From positions 1 to 56,251 of the forward strand of contig JAIRQN010000040.1 of the NCBI GenBank assembly GCA_031256445.1: 56,251 nt of DNA, given 5' to 3'. Below the pieces are notes generated by a model, which was not told the DNA's origin, made no database searches, and saw only the letters and a list, made by a program, of their open reading frames with translations. Of this stretch, positions 34,523 through 43,507 are shown in pieces (position 1 is the stretch's first letter; each line of letters opens with the position of its first letter). This DNA comes from Treponema sp. (GTDB taxonomy: Bacteria; Spirochaetota; Spirochaetia; Treponematales; Breznakiellaceae). Position numbers and translations under genes: made by a program.

Positions 34523-35723
34523 ACATTTAACCGTAAGCGAACTTACAGAACAGATACGCTCATGCCTTGAAGGATCTTTTTCCGTTGTCTGCGTGGAAGG
34601 AGAAATTTCCAATTGCAGACCCGCGAGTTCCGGTCATTTGTATTTCAGCCTCAAAGATTCCGGGGCGAAAATTGACGCAGTAATGTTTAGAAACAGGCTT
34701 AGAACGTTAACTTTTGAGCCCAAAGACGGAATGCTGCTGCGTATCCGCGGAAGTCTCTCCGTTTACGCTCCGAGGGGAACATATTCCATTGTCTGCGAAG
34801 AAATGGAAATAGCCGGATCAGGCGTAATCCTGGCTATGCTGGAAAAGCGTAAACAGAAACTCGCCGCCGAAGGTCTTTTTGATTCAGAGCGAAAGAAGGC
34901 GCTGCCGCGTTTTCCCGGGACTGTCGCCGTTGTAAGCTCTCCCACGGGAGCCGCAGTGCGCGATATTCTGAATATTCTGGAAAGGCGGGCTGCGGGCATA
35001 AAAGTGGTTATTCTTCCCGCTCCTGTTCAGGGAGAAGAAGCGGCATGCATCATCGCCTCGCGGATCAGACAGGCAAACCAATGGAATAAACAGGGTTTAA
35101 AATTTGCAGACGTTCTTATTGTGGGCAGGGGCGGAGGCTCTCTTGAAGATCTGCTGCCCTTCTCCGAAGAGGAAGTTGTCCGCGCCGTAGCGGAATCAGA
35201 CATTCCCGTTGTCAGCGCCGTAGGGCACGAAATTGACTGGGCGTTATGCGATTTTGCGGCGGATCTTCGCGCGCCTACGCCTTCGGCGGCCGCTGAACTT
35301 GTAAGCGAGAACTATTCCTCTGTCGCGAATCAGATCAGCGCGATGGCGGATAACATCAGAAACATTATTCAGGCAAAGATTGAAAGGGCAGGATTGCTTC
35401 TTAAACCGTTCGCTCCGCAGGATATGGAATACCGTTTCCGCTCAATCCTGCAGCCGCGCCTTGTGCGCCTTGACGACGCGAAAGAAGCCCTTATTGACGC
35501 TGTAAGTGAAAAATGCGCCGTCCTCCGCGGCAGGATTGGGCTTGCGGCCGCTGTTCTTGAAGCGGGAAGTCCGTTAGCTGCAATGGAAAGGGGATTCTCG
35601 GTGGTAACGGACAGCAGCGGCGCTGTTATTCGAAACGCCGCTGACGCAAAAAAAGGCGATTTGCTTACCGTTCGCCCTCTTAAAGGCGTAATCAGCGCCA
35701 CAGTCGAGGATATATCAAATTGA
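34515..35723 (+). CDS. xseA: Exodeoxyribonuclease VII large subunit
   Basis: Catalytic subunit of exonuclease VII, which degrades single-stranded DNA from both ends. 402 residues. OB-fold at 1-95 (LTVSELTEQIRSCLEGSFSVVCVEGEISN, SSGHLYFSLKDSGAKI); catalytic domain from about 120 with RFPGTVAVVSSPTGAAVRDI, VGRGGGSLEDLLPFSEE and VSAVGHEIDWALCDFAADLRAPTPSAAAEL; coiled-coil region after 260. The start fixes the family N terminus, but upstream sequence (GCGTGAATT) has no ribosome-binding site; see the mini-ORF at 34484. The next gene, for the small subunit, begins 15 nt downstream. Confidence 0.94.
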   Translation: MNKHLTVSELTEQIRSCLEGSFSVVCVEGEISNCRPASSGHLYFSLKDSGAKIDAVMFRNRLRTLTFEPKDGMLLRIRGSLSVYAPRGTYSIVCEEMEIAGSGVILAMLEKRKQKLAAEGLFDSERKKALPRFPGTVAVVSSPTGAAVRDILNILERRAAGIKVVILPAPVQGEEAACIIASRIRQANQWNKQGLKFADVLIVGRGGGSLEDLLPFSEEEVVRAVAESDIPVVSAVGHEIDWALCDFAADLRAPTPSAAAELVSENYSSVANQISAMADNIRNIIQAKIERAGLLLKPFAPQDMEYRFRSILQPRLVRLDDAKEALIDAVSEKCAVLRGRIGLAAAVLEAGSPLAAMERGFSVVTDSSGAVIRNAADAKKGDLLTVRPLKGVISATVEDISN

Positions 35724-35738
35724 ATTTCAGGAGATAAA

Positions 35739-36059
35739 ATGGCAAAGAAAACAACGTCCGCCAAAAACGGCGGCGCAGCCAAGGCTACCGGCGCGGTTAA
35801 AGCAGGCGGCGCAGCTAAAGCAGGCGGCATGAAGAATTTTGAACAGCGTCTTGAGCGTCTTGAAAGGCTGGGAGAGCAGATTCGCAAAAGCGATATTCCT
35901 CTTGACGAAGCTCTGAACGCTTTTGAAGAAGGGATAAAATTGGCCAGATCTCTGGAAAGCGATCTTGAAAAAATAGAAAACAGAATCGAATTATTGATGA
36001 ACAGCGCTGACGCGCCCGAAGAGGAATCCCCGGAGCTGGAACTTTTTGATGCGGAATAA
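35739..36059 (+). CDS. xseB: Exodeoxyribonuclease VII small subunit, with repeat extension
   Basis: Small, helical subunit that wraps the coiled coil of XseA. 106 residues; the family core is about 30-88 (FEQRLERLERLGEQIRKSDIPLDEALNAFEEGIKLARSLESDLEKIENRIELL). The first 30 residues are an Ala/Gly/Lys extension with AKAGG repeats not found in ordinary XseB, and the last 15 are acidic. CAGGAG precedes the ATG. The gene overlaps mutL by 14 bp, so their translation is coupled. Confidence 0.9.
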   Translation: MAKKTTSAKNGGAAKATGAVKAGGAAKAGGMKNFEQRLERLERLGEQIRKSDIPLDEALNAFEEGIKLARSLESDLEKIENRIELLMNSADAPEEESPELELFDAE

Positions 36060-37842
36060 TGAGCGGGAAAATACGCCCCGCAGAATATTCATTCTTCCGC
36101 CCGAAGAGGCAAGACGTATCGCAGCGGGCGAAGTAGTCGACCGCCCTGCCGCTCTTGTCAGGGAATTTCTTGACAACGCGATAGACTCGCTCGCGTTAAA
36201 TATCGAGGTTTCAATAGAAGAAGGCGGCTGTAAAAAAGTTGAAGTAACGGATGACGGCGGCGGAATGAGCCGCGAAGATCTGGAATTTTGCTCTTTGGCC
36301 CACGCGACAAGCAAAATACGCGGCCTTGATGATCTTGATACCGCTGTAACCCTCGGTTTCCGGGGAGAGGCGCTCGCCGCCGCCGCCGCGGTTTCCAGGC
36401 TGGAAATAATTTCAAGCGCAGACGGCAGAGAGGCGTGGCAGCTAATTACGGGCCCTGGCGAAAACCACCCGCCAAAATTTGAACAGACGCGCCGGACAAA
36501 AGGAACCAGCGTCAGGGCGCTCAGTCTTTTTGAAAACATCCCGGCACGAAAACGTTTTTTAAAAAGAGAAGGAAGCGAAGCCGCCCTTTGCCGCCAGTCT
36601 TTTACCGACAAAACGCTTGCATTTAACAAAATTAATTTCCGTTTTACTCAGGACGGCAGATTAAAAGATTTTTTTCCGGCAGTCCCGTCAAAAAAAGCGC
36701 GCTTTGCCGCCGCGTTCCTGAACGCGGGCGATGAAATTTATCTTAACGAGATCAACGCGGCAGGAAACGGTTTTAACGCGGCGGTTGTAATCGGCGGACC
36801 GGAATTATTCAGGAGCGACAGACGGCAGCTTTTTGTGTTTGCCAACGGCAGAAGAGTTCAGGATTATTCCCTGATACAGGCGATGGAATACGGCGTCCAG
36901 GGTTTTTTCCCCAACGGCTCACATCCAATAGGAGCCGTCTTTGTGGAAATAGATCCGGCTCTGGCCGATTTTAACATTCATCCGGCGAAACGCGAAGTCC
37001 GTTTCAGGGACTCAGGCTCCATTCATCATGCGGTCTCAGGCGCTGTTAAAAGTTTTTTTCATAAACGGGAAGCCGCTGGCATTTCACATAAAAACGCGGA
37101 AGAAGAAAGAGAACAGGGATCATGGAACAGGGAATGGGAAGAAAAACCTGAGAGTTGGCAGCACATAAAGAATAAAACAAGAGAAAGCGATCCCCAATCT
37201 TCAATCCCCGGTACAAATTATTCATTTAACCGTGAAAAATTCGGCAATATGCATTCCTTTACAGACGAATCGCCGCCGGTCTACGGAGAGATGAAATACG
37301 CAGGCAGGGTTTTTTCCCTTTTTATTCTGATTGAATGGGCCCAAAAACTTTATATTATAGACCAGCATGCCGCGCATGAACGAATCCTCTACAACCGTTT
37401 TCTTGCGGAAAATATCCCAAAACAGCCGCTGCTCTCCCCCATTCCGTTCATTACGGAAAGCGATGACGATGATCGTTTTCTGGAATTAAAGCGCGGGGAA
37501 CTTTCCCACCTTGGCGTTGACATTGAAAAAGACGAAAGCGGCGGAAAAAATGCAGGCGCATGGCGCATTGAAGCGCTTCCTGCGGACTGGCGGCTTGGGG
37601 ACGCGGCGACAGTAAAAGAAATTCTTTCACTGAAGACGGCAGGAGAGAACATGGCGCAGAAGTGGGCGGCTGCCTGCTGCTGCCACGCCGCCATAAAGGA
37701 CGGCGATTATCCCGATGATGAGACCGCGTTCGCGCTTGGGAAAGAAGCCCTTCAACTGCCGGATCCGCGCTGCCCGCACGGCCGCCCCATCTGGACAGAA
37801 ATCAGCAGAGACGCGCTCTTTAAAGCTGTTAGGCGAAATTAG
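36046..37842 (+). CDS. mutL: DNA mismatch repair protein MutL
   Basis: Mismatch repair coordinator and ATPase, 598 residues. N-terminal GHKL ATPase: IAAGEVVDRPAALVREFLDNAIDS, VTDDGGGMSREDL, HATSKIRGLDDLD, LGFRGEAL, then GTSVRALSLFENIPARKRFLK. The C-terminal dimer domain carries DQHAAHERILYN, the position of the endonuclease motif DQHA(x)2E(x)4E; the last Glu is Asn here. ACCCHAAIKDGD and CPHGRP, the other metal-site motifs of nicking MutL, are present. So nicking ability is likely but has one changed residue. Start is ATG 36046 inside the end of xseB. Last gene of the repair cluster; convergent gene follows after 5 nt. Confidence 0.94.
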   Translation: MMRNNERENTPRRIFILPPEEARRIAAGEVVDRPAALVREFLDNAIDSLALNIEVSIEEGGCKKVEVTDDGGGMSREDLEFCSLAHATSKIRGLDDLDTAVTLGFRGEALAAAAAVSRLEIISSADGREAWQLITGPGENHPPKFEQTRRTKGTSVRALSLFENIPARKRFLKREGSEAALCRQSFTDKTLAFNKINFRFTQDGRLKDFFPAVPSKKARFAAAFLNAGDEIYLNEINAAGNGFNAAVVIGGPELFRSDRRQLFVFANGRRVQDYSLIQAMEYGVQGFFPNGSHPIGAVFVEIDPALADFNIHPAKREVRFRDSGSIHHAVSGAVKSFFHKREAAGISHKNAEEEREQGSWNREWEEKPESWQHIKNKTRESDPQSSIPGTNYSFNREKFGNMHSFTDESPPVYGEMKYAGRVFSLFILIEWAQKLYIIDQHAAHERILYNRFLAENIPKQPLLSPIPFITESDDDDRFLELKRGELSHLGVDIEKDESGGKNAGAWRIEALPADWRLGDAATVKEILSLKTAGENMAQKWAAACCCHAAIKDGDYPDDETAFALGKEALQLPDPRCPHGRPIWTEISRDALFKAVRRN

Positions 37843-37847
37843 CGGTT

Positions 37848-38627
37848 CTACAGCAAAACAATTCTCTGCGCGAGCAGTTTCGCCAGACGGAAACGCGAAT
37901 CCAAATCGCCGTTGCCGCTGTTTTCAAGGAAAGTCTGAAATTCCGCAGTAAATGACTCTGGCAGCACAGGCAGTTCGCATACCTGGTTAAAATAAGCGCG
38001 GTGAGACGGCTCAAACCGTTTGTTAATGCAAAAAAGAGTAAGGCACGCTGTCTTAATGAACCCGGCGGAGGCGATAAGGTAATGAAATCTGTCTCCCTGA
38101 AAACACGCGGCTCCAAGATCTGACAGAAAATGCTCCATTTTTGACTGTACAGTGCTGCGCATCTGTATCCAGAATTTATCCCCAATCTGGGTGAGTTTTT
38201 TCCTTACGCCGTGTATCCAGTCAGTGCGTGAAAAAATTATTTCGCAGTTTGCCAGCCGGTAAAAGCCGTAAGTACCTGAATCTTTAATAAGCCATAATTT
38301 CTCATGGTCGGTGTAGGCAATATCCACAAATTCATCTATTTTTCCGGTTTTTTTATATTCCAGGCGCACCGGAATGTTCCCAATAAGAAAACGATCCTTT
38401 TCATTTTGACCGGAACTTTCAAAAGCGGCTACATCATCGCCGTACAGGCGGCACCGTTCTTCCGTATCCGGAATTGTGCCTGAACAGAACACATCAAGAA
38501 TGAGCGCAAAATACGGATCCAGGGTATCTGGCATTGCCGCTTCATTCAATGTGATACATTCAACTCCCTTCCATGAAGAAAGAATTTTTGTAAAGCGGTC
38601 TACCAATAATTTGGTCTTATATTTCAT
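37848..38627 (-). CDS. Unknown protein, possibly nucleotidyltransferase-like
   Basis: 259 residues, cytosolic, no family I can name with confidence. TLDPYFALILDVFCSGTIP near 36-53 and RLEYKKTGKIDEFVD near 95 are placed like the metal-binding strands of nucleotidyltransferase-fold proteins of the DUF4037 kind; the second half is helical (FHYLIASAGFIKTACLTLFCINKRFEPSHR), as in their substrate-binding helical domain. That is a weak match of pattern only. Transcribed alone, convergent with mutL and divergent from the DUF167 gene. No clear ribosome-binding site seen beyond GAGAAG upstream of the ATG. Confidence 0.45.
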   Translation of the reverse strand: MKYKTKLLVDRFTKILSSWKGVECITLNEAAMPDTLDPYFALILDVFCSGTIPDTEERCRLYGDDVAAFESSGQNEKDRFLIGNIPVRLEYKKTGKIDEFVDIAYTDHEKLWLIKDSGTYGFYRLANCEIIFSRTDWIHGVRKKLTQIGDKFWIQMRSTVQSKMEHFLSDLGAACFQGDRFHYLIASAGFIKTACLTLFCINKRFEPSHRAYFNQVCELPVLPESFTAEFQTFLENSGNGDLDSRFRLAKLLAQRIVLL

Positions 38628-38764
38628 GATGCTTCTCCATAATAATTATTGTATCATGGGATTCATCGAAAACTCAATAAAATTAAAAATGCAGGTTTAC
38701 CGGTAAAATATTACAAACGGTTATGTAAAAGAAGGAAAACAGGGGAAAATTGGAAGGAAATGCC

Positions 38765-39079
38765 ATGGAAAATTATTTTATCATAAAAGACGGCCGGGTT
38801 CACATTAATATTAAAGTAATTCCTGGCGCATCAAAGACTGAGTTTTCCGGAATAAAAGAAAATTATATATGCGTCCGCGTCGCGGCCGTTCCCAGGGATG
38901 GCAAAGCGAATGAGTGCCTTTGCGCGTATTTGGCCGCCCGGTTGAAGTGCGCCAAACGGGACGTAAATGTGATAAAAGGGGAAAAATCACGGATAAAGAC
39001 AGTCGCAGTCCCGGCTTCCTGCGCTGAAAAAATGGAAAAATTTACCGGGAAAGGATTTACAAAAACTGAAAATGTGTAA
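38765..39079 (+). CDS. DUF167/YggU-family protein
   Basis: Small cytosolic protein of 104 residues. The family pattern is clear: VHINIKVIPGASKTEFSGI at the start, VRVAAVPRDGKANECLCAYLAARLKCAKRDVNVIKGEKSRIKTVAV in the middle. Function of the family is unknown. ATG 38765 is chosen over TTG 38750 because AAGGA stands 5-6 nt before it. The next gene starts 30 nt downstream on the same strand. Confidence 0.85.
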   Translation: MENYFIIKDGRVHINIKVIPGASKTEFSGIKENYICVRVAAVPRDGKANECLCAYLAARLKCAKRDVNVIKGEKSRIKTVAVPASCAEKMEKFTGKGFTKTENV

Positions 39080-39109
39080 TAATAAAAATTGCTTACGGAG
39101 GAGCAGAAA

Positions 39110-40495
39110 ATGGATTTTACAATGGACAATATCGGTCTATGGAACTTCATGCTGCAGCTTGGCGTAATCGCTACTATTTTGGTTTTGGCAAACATTATCA
39201 GACGTAAGGTGCCGTTTATAAGAAAGGCGCTTATGCCTACCGCGGTAATCGCGGGATTTTTGGCGCTTGGTTTGCGTTTTACGGGCCTTATCAGAATGGA
39301 CACCGCGCTTTTCGAAATGATAACATATCACACAATTGCAATTGGATTTATCGCGTTATCGCTGATAATACCAAAAAAAGAAAAAAATTATTCCAGAGTT
39401 ATTACAGGCTCAAAAAGCGGAGCGCTAATTGTTGGCGGATATCTGATTCAGGGAATAATAGGACTTATTATTTCCATAACCCTTGCCTACACTATTAAAC
39501 CGGATATGTTTAAAGCGGCGGGGATTCTTCTGGCTATCGGATTCGGACAGGGTCCCGGGCAGGCGAACAATATCGGCGGAATATATGAAAACACCTTTAG
39601 TTTTACAGGAGGTAAATCCTTCGCGCTGAGCATTGCCGCGACAGGTTTTCTGGTAGCGTGCACTTTCGGCGTAATATACCTGAATATTCTGAGACGCAGG
39701 GGCGTACTTACAAAGGTTAACTCAAGAGAAATGACGCAGGAAAATTTTACAGTTGAAGATTTTCAGAATGACAATGAAATTCCGGTTTCAGAATCCATTG
39801 ACAAATTTTCATTGCAGGTTTCATTTGTGCTTATGGTCTACCTTGCAACTTGGCTGCTTTCTTCCGCTCTTACCCTGATGCTGAAAGCGACAGGAAACGA
39901 TTTTGCAATCAGCCTGATAGATATAATCTGGGGTTTTAACTTTATCTTCGGCGCTCTGCTGGCTGTAGCGCTGCGGGGAATTATCAATCTGGGACACAAT
40001 ATCGGCTGGGTAAACCGTCAGTATCAGAATAACTATCTGCTCGCGCGCATTTCCGGTTTTGCCTTCGACATTATGATTGTCTGCGGCATCTGTACAATCG
40101 ACTTTCAGAAACTTGCCGGTTTATGGATTCCTTTTTCACTGATGTGCCTGTTCGGAACTGTCGGGACATTGCTTTATCACAAGATAATGTGCAAGGTACT
40201 GTATCCCGGATATTATTACGAAGGCTTTATTTCCATGTTCGGAATGCAGACGGGCGTAATCAGTTCCGGAATTCTTTTGCTGCGCGAAATTGATCCCAGA
40301 TTTGAAACGCCCGCAGCGACAAATCTTGTGCTGGGCAGTTCATTTGCCATTGGTTTCGGCGTGCCGATGCTTCTGTTAATCAACATGGCGCCGATGTCAG
40401 ACAAACTGGTATTTGTGGTACTGGGATGCTGTCTGGGGTACTTCATTCTGCTGCTGGCATACATGATTCTGCTGAAAGGCAAAAAACAGCGCTGA
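39110..40495 (+). CDS. GltS-like sodium/glutamate symporter
   Basis: Inner-membrane Na+-coupled amino-acid transporter, 461 residues with about 12 hydrophobic segments in two halves. The family signature GFGQGPGQANNIGG lies near 150-163; its counterpart in the second half (SMFGMQTGVISSGILLL) lies near 380. The ESS/GltS family carries glutamate. ATG 39110 is preferred over an upstream TTG (39089) because GGAGGAG precedes it by 6 nt. In this genome glutamate dehydrogenase (28113-29450) could use the imported glutamate; that link is inference. Convergent with the TRAP genes. Confidence 0.85.
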   Translation: MDFTMDNIGLWNFMLQLGVIATILVLANIIRRKVPFIRKALMPTAVIAGFLALGLRFTGLIRMDTALFEMITYHTIAIGFIALSLIIPKKEKNYSRVITGSKSGALIVGGYLIQGIIGLIISITLAYTIKPDMFKAAGILLAIGFGQGPGQANNIGGIYENTFSFTGGKSFALSIAATGFLVACTFGVIYLNILRRRGVLTKVNSREMTQENFTVEDFQNDNEIPVSESIDKFSLQVSFVLMVYLATWLLSSALTLMLKATGNDFAISLIDIIWGFNFIFGALLAVALRGIINLGHNIGWVNRQYQNNYLLARISGFAFDIMIVCGICTIDFQKLAGLWIPFSLMCLFGTVGTLLYHKIMCKVLYPGYYYEGFISMFGMQTGVISSGILLLREIDPRFETPAATNLVLGSSFAIGFGVPMLLLINMAPMSDKLVFVVLGCCLGYFILLLAYMILLKGKKQR

Positions 40496-40536
40496 GACTG
40501 ATAGTAAAAATTAAACGTTCCCTGTTCCCCGCGCTT

Positions 40537-42450
40537 TTACTTTCCAAACAGCCTGACCAGCCATGTGCTGAGCCAGGGCAGATATGTTACAAGGAAAACT
40601 ACCAGCAGGCGGACCGACAGGAATGGGAAGACGTATCTGCAAATTTCAACAAACGGCCTTTTAAACCTGTAAGAGGCAAGGAACAGATTTAATCCTACAG
40701 GAGGCGTCATATAGCCGACTTCAAGATTGATGACAAAAATAATGCCAAGATGCACAGGATCGATGCCGTAAGCCTGTCCAAGCGGAACAATCAGCGGAAG
40801 GACGACAATAATAGCCGAAAAAATATCCAGAATAAACCCAATGATTAAAAGGAAAATGTTTAAAAGCAGCAGGAATATTATTTTGGAAGTAAAAGCGCCA
40901 TGCATCCAGGCGGCGATATTTGCCGGAGCCTGGGTGACAACCACATAATAGGAAAGCGCTTTGGCTACTGCCAGAATCAGCAGAACGCCACCGATAATGG
41001 GAATGGCCTTGTCAAAAATCTTTTTAATGTCGGAGAATTTAATGTCGCGATGAACTATTACTTCGACAATGAACACATACAAAACGGCGGCCGCTCCAAT
41101 TTCTGTCAGCGAAAGGATCCCGTAAAAATAACCGACAAGAAGCAGGATTGGCAGAAGAATTTCCAGGTACGCCTCTTTAAACGCTGAAAGCGCCTTACGC
41201 CCGTCAAATTTTTCAACAGGAATTTTAACCTTATGAGACATAATAATGCTAAAGACAATCATCGCCGCCACGAGAATTATTCCGGGTATTATACCGCCAA
41301 GGAAAAGATGAAAAATATTGGTCTGCGTAACGGTTCCCACCAGAATCAACGGAAGGCTTGGCGGGAAAAGAAGCCCTATGCTCCCGACCGATGTAATGAG
41401 TCCGATTGAAAATTTCTGCGGATAATCAAGATGCTCGCTTAAAATCGCGTAAAGAATACCGCCAAGAGCCAGTATTGTAACGCCGGACGCTCCCGTGAAT
41501 GATGTGAAAAACGCGCAGATCACAACAGACATAAGAATAATCCCGCCGGGAAGCCAACTGAAAAAACAGCGGAAAACATTTACAAGGCGCTCTCCTGCCC
41601 TGCTCTCCGAAAGGAAAAATCCGACAACTGTAAACAGCGGAATCGCTATTATATTCCTGTTGGTAAGCGAAGAGTAAATGTCGGCGGAAACCGCATCCAT
41701 CTGTCCGCCTGAAGCGTGAAGCAGAAGCAGAGATAAACCCCCGATAACTATAAAAAGCGGAGTTCCGGCAAGAGCAAATGCAATAAGAATAATTGTAAGC
41801 GGCGCTTTCGCAAGCCATGTAAAATAATAAAAATCGTCGCATATGTTAAAAATCGCTTCTGGCATGGCCTCTATGCCCCAGATTATTTTCGCGATTACCG
41901 GAAATGAAGCGATTGTTCCCAGAACAATACTTAAAACAGGCAGCGCTATTTTCCAGCCGGTAAATTTTGTCTGTCTTGCGAAACGCAGCGCAATAACGCC
42001 GAAGGCAACCGGAATAATCAATCCGAAAACACGGCTGTGAATAAAACCTATTACCTTGTTTTCCAGGCCAATTTTTAAAAATGAAACAGAGCTCCAGGCG
42101 ATAACCGTGGCGATAAAAACAGAAATAAGACAGCCAAGAATTTTCAGCCTGATTTTAACCGAGCCTTCGGGAAGGTACTGCACAAACGAAATGGAGAGGT
42201 GCGAATCTTTTCTTGTGCATATCATTCCGGAAAAAAGAGCGACAAACAGAAGCATCTGGCTGATAAGCCCTGTAGAACCGGATACTCCCGTTTTAAAAAC
42301 CAGACGTACAACTGATTCCATAACAGGAAGCAAAGCCATCAGCGTTAAAGAAGCAATGCAAAAAATATCTTCTATGCTGCAAAGTATTTTATTTAACGCA
42401 GAAGGATTCTCATCGAATTTTTTTTCAGCTTCAATTTTACCGGTTTCCAC
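40537..42450 (-). CDS. TRAP transporter fused small/large membrane subunit (TatQM)
   Basis: Membrane part of a TRAP transporter: 637 residues with DctQ-like four-helix domain (about 20-160) fused to DctM-like permease (about 205-637). Landmarks are FFTSFTGASGVTILALGGILYAIL, SVGSIGLLFPPSLPLILVGTVTQTNI and VGYMTPPVGLNLFLASY, the substrate-gate and Na+ site motifs. The fusion is the form reported for T. pallidum TP0958. It lies 5 nt after the binding-protein gene and ends the tatT-tatP-tatQM unit. Substrate is not known; work on TP0957 suggested hydrophobic or organic-acid ligands. Confidence 0.92.
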   Translation of the reverse strand: METGKIEAEKKFDENPSALNKILCSIEDIFCIASLTLMALLPVMESVVRLVFKTGVSGSTGLISQMLLFVALFSGMICTRKDSHLSISFVQYLPEGSVKIRLKILGCLISVFIATVIAWSSVSFLKIGLENKVIGFIHSRVFGLIIPVAFGVIALRFARQTKFTGWKIALPVLSIVLGTIASFPVIAKIIWGIEAMPEAIFNICDDFYYFTWLAKAPLTIILIAFALAGTPLFIVIGGLSLLLLHASGGQMDAVSADIYSSLTNRNIIAIPLFTVVGFFLSESRAGERLVNVFRCFFSWLPGGIILMSVVICAFFTSFTGASGVTILALGGILYAILSEHLDYPQKFSIGLITSVGSIGLLFPPSLPLILVGTVTQTNIFHLFLGGIIPGIILVAAMIVFSIIMSHKVKIPVEKFDGRKALSAFKEAYLEILLPILLLVGYFYGILSLTEIGAAAVLYVFIVEVIVHRDIKFSDIKKIFDKAIPIIGGVLLILAVAKALSYYVVVTQAPANIAAWMHGAFTSKIIFLLLLNIFLLIIGFILDIFSAIIVVLPLIVPLGQAYGIDPVHLGIIFVINLEVGYMTPPVGLNLFLASYRFKRPFVEICRYVFPFLSVRLLVVFLVTYLPWLSTWLVRLFGK

Positions 42451-42455
42451 TGTAA

Positions 42456-43469
42456 TTACTGCCTCTTGCGGTATTGATCCAGGATAGCGCTGATTTTCTG
42501 ATAATATTCCCTGTTAAAAACGGGAGAATTTCCCCCAATAAGCCTTGTTTCAAACTTGTTGGTATCATCATACCATTCCTGCGCCTGCGCGGCGGTTGGT
42601 TTAACAATCTGAAGACCATGCCTGACCATAGTGTTTATTGTATCCCTTTCCAGATTCATAATAGATGTTTCAATCTCTTTTTCAATCTGTTTGCAGACAG
42701 CAAGAATGCTATTCTTGTGCCTGTCCGGAATTCTGCGCCAGGCGGTTTCGTTCATCAGAATGCCGCCCATAAACGGAGCGATGTTAAGGTCTGTCATGTT
42801 TTTCGCCACGCCGAAAAGCTGGCTTGCCCCCGCGTAAACAGGACTTTGATATACGACATCAATTCTGCCGGAATTTAGATCGCTTAACACCTGCGAAAGG
42901 CTTGTAGATACCATCTGATAACCCATAATCCTGAAAGCCTGAAGCATCTCCTCTTCGCTGCCTATGCCGAGTTTCATTTTGCGCAGGTCCGCCGGCACGT
43001 AAATCGGCGCTTTGGAAAAGAATTTCACCCAGCCGGCCTGCGCCCAGGCCAGAGTAACAAATCCGTTCTGCTGGATTTTGACATCCAGTTCAGGGCGGAT
43101 TTTGCTCATGACTTCATTAAGTTCAGCGTCATTGCGTATCAGGAAAGGGTAACTGACAGCCATTACTTCCGGCATTACGGAGCTAAGCCCAACGCTTGTA
43201 AAGACAGCCGCCTGCAGTTCATTCATTCTCAGCTTGCGAAGCACTTCCGGTTCATCACCGGCTGTGGCATTGTGAAAAATAATCAACTGTACTTCGTCGT
43301 TTGTTACGCGGGACAATTCAGCCGCCATTTTATTAATAGCCTGGCCCCAGGGAGTATTTTCCGGAACCAGGGACGCGAGCCTTATCGGGGGAATTCTTCT
43401 CTGCGCGAAAAGCGTGTTAGCTGAAAATAATAACAGCAGAATAACAAGCAGATAACGAATATTTTTCAT
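42456..43469 (-). CDS. TRAP transporter substrate-binding protein (TatP/DctP)
   Basis: Periplasmic binding protein of the TRAP transporter. From ATG 43469 (AAGGAGA 4 nt upstream) 337 residues; the 15 extra codons upstream are not signal-peptide-like and are dropped. Signal peptide MKNIRYLLVILLLLFSANTLFAQ. The DctP pattern is clear: IRLASLVPENTPWGQAINKMAAELSR, FLIRNDAELNEVM, MKLGIGSEEEMLQAFRIMGYQMV, SGRIDVVYQSPVYAGASQLFGVA. Most TRAP binding proteins have an Arg in the ligand-clamping region; here KMKLGIGSEEE has none at the usual place, as noted for the TP0957 branch. Between tatT and tatQM in one operon. Confidence 0.92.
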   Translation of the reverse strand: MKNIRYLLVILLLLFSANTLFAQRRIPPIRLASLVPENTPWGQAINKMAAELSRVTNDEVQLIIFHNATAGDEPEVLRKLRMNELQAAVFTSVGLSSVMPEVMAVSYPFLIRNDAELNEVMSKIRPELDVKIQQNGFVTLAWAQAGWVKFFSKAPIYVPADLRKMKLGIGSEEEMLQAFRIMGYQMVSTSLSQVLSDLNSGRIDVVYQSPVYAGASQLFGVAKNMTDLNIAPFMGGILMNETAWRRIPDRHKNSILAVCKQIEKEIETSIMNLERDTINTMVRHGLQIVKPTAAQAQEWYDDTNKFETRLIGGNSPVFNREYYQKISAILDQYRKRQ

Positions 43470-43507
43470 ATCTTCTCCTTTAATTACAGCGGTGTTTCCG
43501 GCGGTTT

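Noticed and set aside
33173..34612. Longer version of the GH1 protein with 55 extra N-terminal residues
   Set aside because: The extra part does not look like GH1 or a signal peptide, and it would cover the promoter and the start of xseA on the other strand.
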